Assembly (NCBI GenBank): GCA_029934875.1
Contig: JAOZLK010000135.1
Location: 1-9,331 of the forward strand
Length of the DNA stretch: 9,331 nucleotides
DNA from: Bacteroidales bacterium
GTDB lineage: Bacteria; Bacteroidota; Bacteroidia; Bacteroidales; GCA-2748055
Direction of reading: 5' to 3'
The translations under genes were made by a program, and so were the position numbers. Numbering within the stretch: the stretch's first letter is position 1; every line of letters begins with the position of its first letter. Of this stretch, positions 5,312 through 9,331 are shown in pieces. A model generated the notes under the pieces. That model made no database searches. It was not told the DNA's origin and saw only the letters and a program-made list of their open reading frames with translations.

Positions 5312-8300
5312 ATGGGATCAACAAAAGATTATCTGATTGAACTTTGGCTTAGAAAATCATTTTCTGCCATTCTTATTTGTTTATTATTTTCTATGACCCT
5401 GTTCGCCCAGGGTTATGAAGAGAATATCCCGGCACACCAGGGAACAGCATTCAAGTGGCCGGACGGTAAAAAGATGGCCCTCAGTCTAACTTTTGATGAT
5501 GCCCGGTTGAGCCAGATAGACAAAGGCCTTCCAATCCTGGACAGCTACGGGGTGAAGGCAACCTTTTATCTCTCCCCCAACAGAATGATAGAGAAGGTGG
5601 ATGGCTGGAAGAAAGCTGTTTCCAATGGACATGATATTGGGAATCACTCCATTGCACACCCCTGTACCGGCAATTTCTCCTGGTCGCAGGATAAAGCCCT
5701 GGAAGACTATACCCTGGTTCAGATGAGCCAAGAGCTAGATTCAGCCAACCGGTTAATCAATCTGGTGCTGGGGATCACCCCGTCTTCCTTTGGATATCCC
5801 TGTGGGCAGACCTATGTGGGAAGGGGCCTTGAAACAGAGAGTTATGTTCCTCTCGTTTCAGCCATGTTTGAAACAGGCAGGACCTGGATGGATGAGGGCC
5901 CCAATGATCCGGTTTATTGTGACCTTGCACAGCTTACCGGAATGGAGCTGGATGGGAAGACATTTGAAGATATTATGATTCTCATCGAGGCAGCCAGGGC
6001 GAAGGGCAGCTGGCTGGTTCTGGCCGGCCATGAGATGGACACGGGTGGACCACAGACTTCAATATTGTCCACCATCGATTCCCTCTGCAGGTATGCTTCA
6101 GACCCGGATAACGGGATATGGATCGATCATGTGGAAAAGGTAGGAAGGTATCTAAGATCTGAAAGGGGGATCCCCTCTCACACTCCGATGTTGCCTTATC
6201 TTAACCCGTCTCTTATGGTTGAGGAAAGGGTGAAGGACCTGATCTCGCGCATGACCCTGAAGGAGAAGATCGGTCAGCTCAATATGCCCTGTGTCTATCA
6301 CTCTGAGTTGGGCCGTACAGTTGAGGAGAAGATGGACGGATGCAGGAATTTTGCAGAAGGTACGTTTATGGAAGGAATCGGTCCCGGCGGAGGCTTTTTT
6401 ACCCTGGCCAATCATATCCTTCATGAAGGGCCGGAACAACAGGCACATTATTACAATGAATTGCAAAATATCGCCCGGGAACAAACCAGGTTGAAGATCC
6501 CACTGCTTCAGACAGAGGAAGGCACCCATGGTCTGATGTGTTCCGGGGGCACCATCTTCCCTGAAGGGCCTGCCCTTGGGAGTACCTGGAACATGGATCT
6601 CCTGAGCCAGGTTTATGAGACAGCGGCCCGGGAAGCACGTGCGGTTGGAATCCACCAGTTGTTTACACTTGTGGTGGAGCCCAACCGGGATCCGCGATTG
6701 GGGCGAAACCAGGAAGGGTACAGTGAGGATCCGTACCTCTGTTCCCGTATCGCAGAGACCATCGTAAGGGCTGTCCAGGGAAATGATATATCGGCAAAAG
6801 ATAAGGTGGTAGCAGGACTGTGCCATTATCCGGGACAGAGCCAGCCGGTAGGCGGACTGGAAAGGGGTGCCATGGAAATTTCAGAACGAACGCTGAGGGA
6901 GGTCTTTTTACCTCCCTGGGAAGCTGGAATAAAAAATGCCGGGGCCCTGGGAGTGATGGCCACTTACCCTTCCATCGATGGCATTCCGGCACATAGCTCG
7001 AAAAAGATCTTGACAGGAATTCTCAGGGGTGAACTGAGATTTGAAGGGCTGGTATTGAGTGAAGGTGGAGGAGTAAATACATTGGTTTATACCGGACTGG
7101 CCAATAATATCAAAGATGCTGCAGCAATGGTTGCCAATGCCGGGATGGATGTAAGTATATCTTTCCAGCAGGGCTATTTCAGCAAAATGGTTGAAAATGT
7201 GAACGAAGGCAATGTATCCATGAAAACCATTGACCGGTCTGTACGGAGGGTGCTGGAGTTGAAATACAGGCTCGGGCTTTTTGACAATCCGTACGTAGAT
7301 CCAAAACGGGCAATGCAGGTATCTCACACGGAAGAAAATCAGCAACTGGCATTGGAAGCTGCACGACAGGGTATTGTTTTACTTAAAAATGAAGATGGAA
7401 TACTGCCACTGGATAAGGGTATTTCCTCCATTGCTGTGATTGGTCCCAATGCCAATGACGAAAAGAACCAGCTTGGTGATTATACATCCATCAAAGTTTT
7501 GCAGGATATTATCACCGTCCTGGATGGAATCAACAGGAAGGTCACAGCCAAGACAAAGGTGAGGTATGTGAAAGGATGCCTTGTGACCGGAGATGAGCTG
7601 GATGAAATTGACAAGGCTGTGAAGGCTGCAAAATCTTCGGATGTAGCCGTGGTAGTACTGGGAGAGAATGAATGGCTTAAGGAAAATAAAAAGGGGACCT
7701 CCGGTGAAGGATATGATGTGGCCACACTGGAGCTTACGGGAAAGCAGAAGGAGCTTGTCCGGAAAGTCTGTGAAACCGGAACACCCGTTGTGGTGGTATT
7801 GATTAACGGGCGACCGCTGGCAATTCCATGGATCGATGAACATGTACCGGCCATTGTAGAAGCCTGGATCCCGGGTGAAAAGGGGGGAGATGCCATTGCC
7901 GACATCCTGTTTGGAGATTATAATCCGTCTGGCAAGCTTCCTGTGACAATACCAAGGCATGTGGGACAATTGCCAGTCTATTACAACCACAAACCATCGA
8001 AAAGTTACTGGTTGAAAGAAGGCTGGGGCAATTCCTACGCGGATTTGGATTATCGTCCACTCTATCCCTTTGGATATGGATTATCTTATTCAGAATTTAA
8101 GTATGCCAACCTGGAAATAACACCCGAACGGTCTGCCCCCTCTGGTGCATTCAGGATAACTGTGGAGATTACTAATGTAAGCAACAGGAGCGGTACGGAA
8201 ATTGTGCAATTGTATCTCCGTGACAGGGTAAGCAGTGTGGTAAGACCAGTCAAAGAACTCAAAGGTTTCGCAAGAGTAAACCTTGATCCGGGGGAAACAA

Positions 8301-8446
8301 AACAGGTAAGTTTTGAGCTGGGTTACGACCATTTGAAAATGCTGGACCGGGATCTTCACTGGACCGTAGAACCCGGTGAGTTTTCCATCATGGCAGGAAG
8401 CTCCTCCGGGGATATAAGACTCTCCGGTTCTCTCTGGGTTGAGTAA
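5312..8446 (+). CDS. Secreted NodB polysaccharide deacetylase-GH3 glycosidase fusion
   Basis: This 1044-residue protein has a signal peptide (about 1-33, ending L-F-A-Q), a NodB-type deacetylase domain (about 50-285) and a GH3 enzyme (about 300-1040). The NodB part keeps its metal motifs: T-F-D-D (Asp62, Asp63), H-S-I-A-H (His112, His116), Y-P-C-G (162-165) and L-A-G-H (His240). The GH3 N-terminal barrel starts at R-V-K-D-L-I-S-R-M-T-L (306-316) and has D-P-R-L-G-R (460-465). The GH3 C-terminal domain (about 686-920) includes S-G-E-G-Y-D with Glu799 as candidate acid/base, and an FnIII-like domain follows (about 945-1035). The barrel active site is odd: L-S-E-G-G-G (582-587) has Glu584 where the nucleophilic Asp of S-D-W stands, and the K-H motif is C504-H505. 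The likely role is deacetylation plus glycoside cleavage of an acetylated glycan outside the cytoplasm. Arg codons differ from those of the genes to the left: the first 11 are 6 AGG, 3 AGA and 2 CGG. The ATG at 5312 has no spaced ribosome site, so the start is less certain than the gene. Confidence 0.92.
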   Translation: MGSTKDYLIELWLRKSFSAILICLLFSMTLFAQGYEENIPAHQGTAFKWPDGKKMALSLTFDDARLSQIDKGLPILDSYGVKATFYLSPNRMIEKVDGWKKAVSNGHDIGNHSIAHPCTGNFSWSQDKALEDYTLVQMSQELDSANRLINLVLGITPSSFGYPCGQTYVGRGLETESYVPLVSAMFETGRTWMDEGPNDPVYCDLAQLTGMELDGKTFEDIMILIEAARAKGSWLVLAGHEMDTGGPQTSILSTIDSLCRYASDPDNGIWIDHVEKVGRYLRSERGIPSHTPMLPYLNPSLMVEERVKDLISRMTLKEKIGQLNMPCVYHSELGRTVEEKMDGCRNFAEGTFMEGIGPGGGFFTLANHILHEGPEQQAHYYNELQNIAREQTRLKIPLLQTEEGTHGLMCSGGTIFPEGPALGSTWNMDLLSQVYETAAREARAVGIHQLFTLVVEPNRDPRLGRNQEGYSEDPYLCSRIAETIVRAVQGNDISAKDKVVAGLCHYPGQSQPVGGLERGAMEISERTLREVFLPPWEAGIKNAGALGVMATYPSIDGIPAHSSKKILTGILRGELRFEGLVLSEGGGVNTLVYTGLANNIKDAAAMVANAGMDVSISFQQGYFSKMVENVNEGNVSMKTIDRSVRRVLELKYRLGLFDNPYVDPKRAMQVSHTEENQQLALEAARQGIVLLKNEDGILPLDKGISSIAVIGPNANDEKNQLGDYTSIKVLQDIITVLDGINRKVTAKTKVRYVKGCLVTGDELDEIDKAVKAAKSSDVAVVVLGENEWLKENKKGTSGEGYDVATLELTGKQKELVRKVCETGTPVVVVLINGRPLAIPWIDEHVPAIVEAWIPGEKGGDAIADILFGDYNPSGKLPVTIPRHVGQLPVYYNHKPSKSYWLKEGWGNSYADLDYRPLYPFGYGLSYSEFKYANLEITPERSAPSGAFRITVEITNVSNRSGTEIVQLYLRDRVSSVVRPVKELKGFARVNLDPGETKQVSFELGYDHLKMLDRDLHWTVEPGEFSIMAGSSSGDIRLSGSLWVE

Positions 8447-8455
8447 ACAACTTTT

Positions 8456-8748
8456 TTAATTAAAGACTTCCCTGATGGCTTCCAGGTAGGCCATTCCATG
8501 GATAGTATCGGGCTCAAGGGAACTTCCTCCAGTCCATTCGTTCCAGCAATTGATATTGAAGATTTTACCTTATTCCGGATGCCTGTCCATAAAATTGTGG
8601 ACATCCAGCAATGCTTTTTTAAAGTTTTCAGGTGTGTTTTCGGAGAGTAATCCCAAGAACGGAGAACCCAGTTGGCTGAAGTTTATAGATTGTTTGATAC
8701 GGGGACTGCTATCCCATCCCATGGGAACATTCGGGTAATAAGGAAGTT
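8456..8748 (-). pseudogene. C-terminal fragment of a GH99-like/WbsX-like glycan-active protein gene
   Basis: Read on the minus strand from 8748, the frame encodes P-Y-Y-P-N-V-P-M-G-W-D-S-S-P-R, then after a spacer I-N-C-W-N-E-W-T-G-G-S-S-L-E-P-D, then H-G-M-A-Y-L-E-A-I, ending with a TAA at 8456-8458. The G-W-D-x-x-P-R and W-N-E-W-T-E-G blocks followed by L-x-P-D are hallmarks of the C-terminal part of GH99-like/WbsX-type proteins (PF14307-like). The usual W-T-E-G is W-T-G-G here, and an in-frame TAA at 8570-8572 interrupts the frame between the two blocks, so the fragment is decayed as well as truncated. The N-terminal part is missing: the right edge abuts the 3' end of the Gfo/Idh paralogue. 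It converges on the GH3 gene with 9 bases between the two stop codons. A longer ORF on the same strand in another frame (8356-8604) is a shadow. Confidence 0.65.
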
Positions 8749-8816
8749 CAATGAAAGCCGGCGAAATACAGCCATTCCAAATTATTAAACCAATTCCTAA
8801 AATAGATTCTAACTAA
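8749..8816 (+). pseudogene. 3' fragment of the second Gfo/Idh gene
   Basis: These 68 bases align without gaps to the last 68 bases of the intact Gfo/Idh gene (4769-4836, offset 3980), including the position of the TAA stop (8814-8816). From the Met codon at 8751, 14 of 21 residues are identical (G-E-x-Q-P-F-Q-I and K-P-I-P-K are shared). Together with the 5' fragment at 4873-5088 it forms the two ends of one gene in the right order and orientation. No start or ribosome site belongs to it. The next gene starts 12 bases after the stop, a spacing that fits an original operon. Confidence 0.9.
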
Positions 8817-8828
8817 AAAAATAAAACC

Positions 8829-9331
8829 ATGAAATTTTTCAAAAATCAAATGAAGGTTATTACATTAGCTTTAGTTGTAATATTATTATCGCTCCATCCC
8901 GGTGTAAACGCCCAAAAGCAAAGGACCATTAATTACGAGGGAAAAGTTTGTGATGCTACATCCTTCTCCATGAATAAGATCTGTAAGGAATGGGATGGCC
9001 AATGGCAGGGTATTACAGTTGCTTCGGATGGAAATTGCTATTTTGGGACTTCAACTCATTCCAGGGGGCACGGGGCCGGATTCCATAAGTATAATCCGGA
9101 AACAAAAGAACATACTGTGATTGCAGAAGATATGACATTGATTTGCGGGGAGGAGGATACCAGATCCCAACAGGGCAAAATTCACAGTCCAATTGTGGAA
9201 TTTAACGGCTGGCTCTATTTTACGACCCACCTTTCAAATTACTGGCCTGAAGGGATAGACTTGTATCCCGGGGCACATGTACTTGGCTATGAAATGGCTA
9301 CCGGCCGGTTCCGTGACTTTGGCATTGTAAT
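8829..9331 (+). CDS. Secreted protein of unknown function, possibly beta-propeller (N-terminal part, runs off the window)
   Basis: An uninterrupted frame of 167 codons runs from the ATG at 8829 to the window end. It starts with a Sec signal peptide (M-K-F-F-K-N-Q-M-K-V, hydrophobic core, ending V-N-A before Q). The mature part has W-D-G-Q-W-Q-G-I-T-V-A-S-D-G-N-C-Y-F-G-T, H-K-Y-N-P-E-T-K-E-H and, later, H-S-P-I-V-E-F-N-G-W-L-Y-F-T-T-H. Alternating strand-like segments with D-G-x-x-Y-F-G and Y-N-P-E-T-K-E patterns suggest a beta-propeller, as in NHL/PQQ-like or oligogalacturonate-lyase-like proteins, but no named family is recognised. The ATG has no Shine-Dalgarno site but an A-rich leader, common in Bacteroidota. 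An alternative start is the Met codon at 8850. It was probably the gene after the second Gfo/Idh copy in the ancestral operon. Confidence 0.8.
   Translation, partial: MKFFKNQMKVITLALVVILLSLHPGVNAQKQRTINYEGKVCDATSFSMNKICKEWDGQWQGITVASDGNCYFGTSTHSRGHGAGFHKYNPETKEHTVIAEDMTLICGEEDTRSQQGKIHSPIVEFNGWLYFTTHLSNYWPEGIDLYPGAHVLGYEMATGRFRDFGIV

Larger units (their letters stand above)
5089..8748. other. Inserted 3.66-kb segment splitting the second Gfo/Idh gene
   Basis: This segment lies exactly between the 5' half (ends about 5088) and 3' half (begins 8749) of the broken Gfo/Idh paralogue. It contains an N-terminal gene stub on the minus strand, the intact NodB-GH3 gene on the plus strand, and a C-terminal gene stub on the minus strand. 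Both edges fall inside genes of the inserted DNA as well as inside the target gene. No transposase, integrase, terminal inverted repeat or target duplication was found at the edges, so it does not look like a transposon. About 868 bases of the paralogue (by comparison with the intact copy, roughly 3901-4768) are missing. Illegitimate recombination or replacement by DNA uptake fits best; the edges are accurate to a few bases. Confidence 0.75.

Noticed and set aside
6152..6826. Minus-strand ORF of 224 codons opposite the GH3 gene
   Set aside because: It lies entirely antisense to conserved GH3 sequence and shows no recognisable motif; it is a shadow of the GH3 frame.
8447..8460. T-run (8452-8457) after the GH3 stop as an intrinsic terminator
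   Set aside because: No GC-rich stem precedes it.
8356..8604. Minus-strand ORF of 82 codons spanning the GH3 end and the spacer
   Set aside because: It overlaps the GH3 C-terminus, and the conserved W-N-E-W sequence lies in a different minus-strand frame, so this frame is a shadow.
5080..8760. Transposon or insertion sequence as the cause of the split Gfo/Idh gene
   Set aside because: No transposase or integrase ORF, no terminal inverted repeats and no target duplication were found; both edges cut through genes on the inserted side.
4873..8816. Assembly chimera as the explanation for the split gene
   Set aside because: A random misassembly would not place the two ends of one gene, in correct order and orientation, around the segment and right before the next gene. 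It cannot be fully excluded without reads.

Overview
The window reads as a chromosomal accessory locus of a Bacteroidota-like bacterium. The evidence is the run of Sec signal peptides ending in the x-A-Q pattern typical of that phylum (kelch protein, Gfo/Idh protein, its broken copy, the GH3 protein and the last gene), weak or absent Shine-Dalgarno sites before several genes, and protein families common in polysaccharide-degrading Bacteroidota. Every gene with a visible N-terminus encodes an exported protein. No tRNA, rRNA, CRISPR array, transposase or integrase was seen.

Left part (1-3546). The C-terminal part of a neutral-ceramidase-family (PF04734) protein is followed, with an ATGA overlap, by a secreted six-bladed kelch propeller. 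A 305-base gap with a GC-rich tandem hairpin and a possible sigma70-like promoter comes next, then a second, complete ceramidase-family protein. The two ceramidase-like proteins differ at the residue aligning with the family's catalytic serine: Ser in the first, Asn in the second.

Middle and right (3685-9331). An intact exported Gfo/Idh/MocA-type oxidoreductase gene is followed 36 bases later by the first 216 bases of a second, paralogous copy, which carries an in-frame stop. That copy breaks off at about 5088. Its last 68 bases, including its stop codon, reappear at 8749-8816, directly before the next gene of the row. Between the two halves lies a 3.66-kb segment with a different codon style. 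It holds the N-terminal stub of an ADP-ribosylglycohydrolase-like gene (minus strand, cut at the left edge), one intact gene for a secreted NodB deacetylase-GH3 glycosidase fusion of 1044 residues, and the C-terminal stub of a GH99-like/WbsX-like gene (minus strand, cut at the right edge).

The simplest reading is that a slice of a carbohydrate-degradation locus replaced the middle of a tandem Gfo/Idh paralogue. Both ends fall inside genes and no mobile-element machinery is visible. The ancestral order was probably ceramidase-like, Gfo/Idh, Gfo/Idh paralogue, secreted last gene, all on the plus strand. The GH3 part also has a non-canonical active site, with Glu where the nucleophilic Asp is expected and Cys for the Lys of the KH motif. 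The shared theme is exported breakdown of a glycan or glycolipid, but the substrate cannot be read from the sequence.
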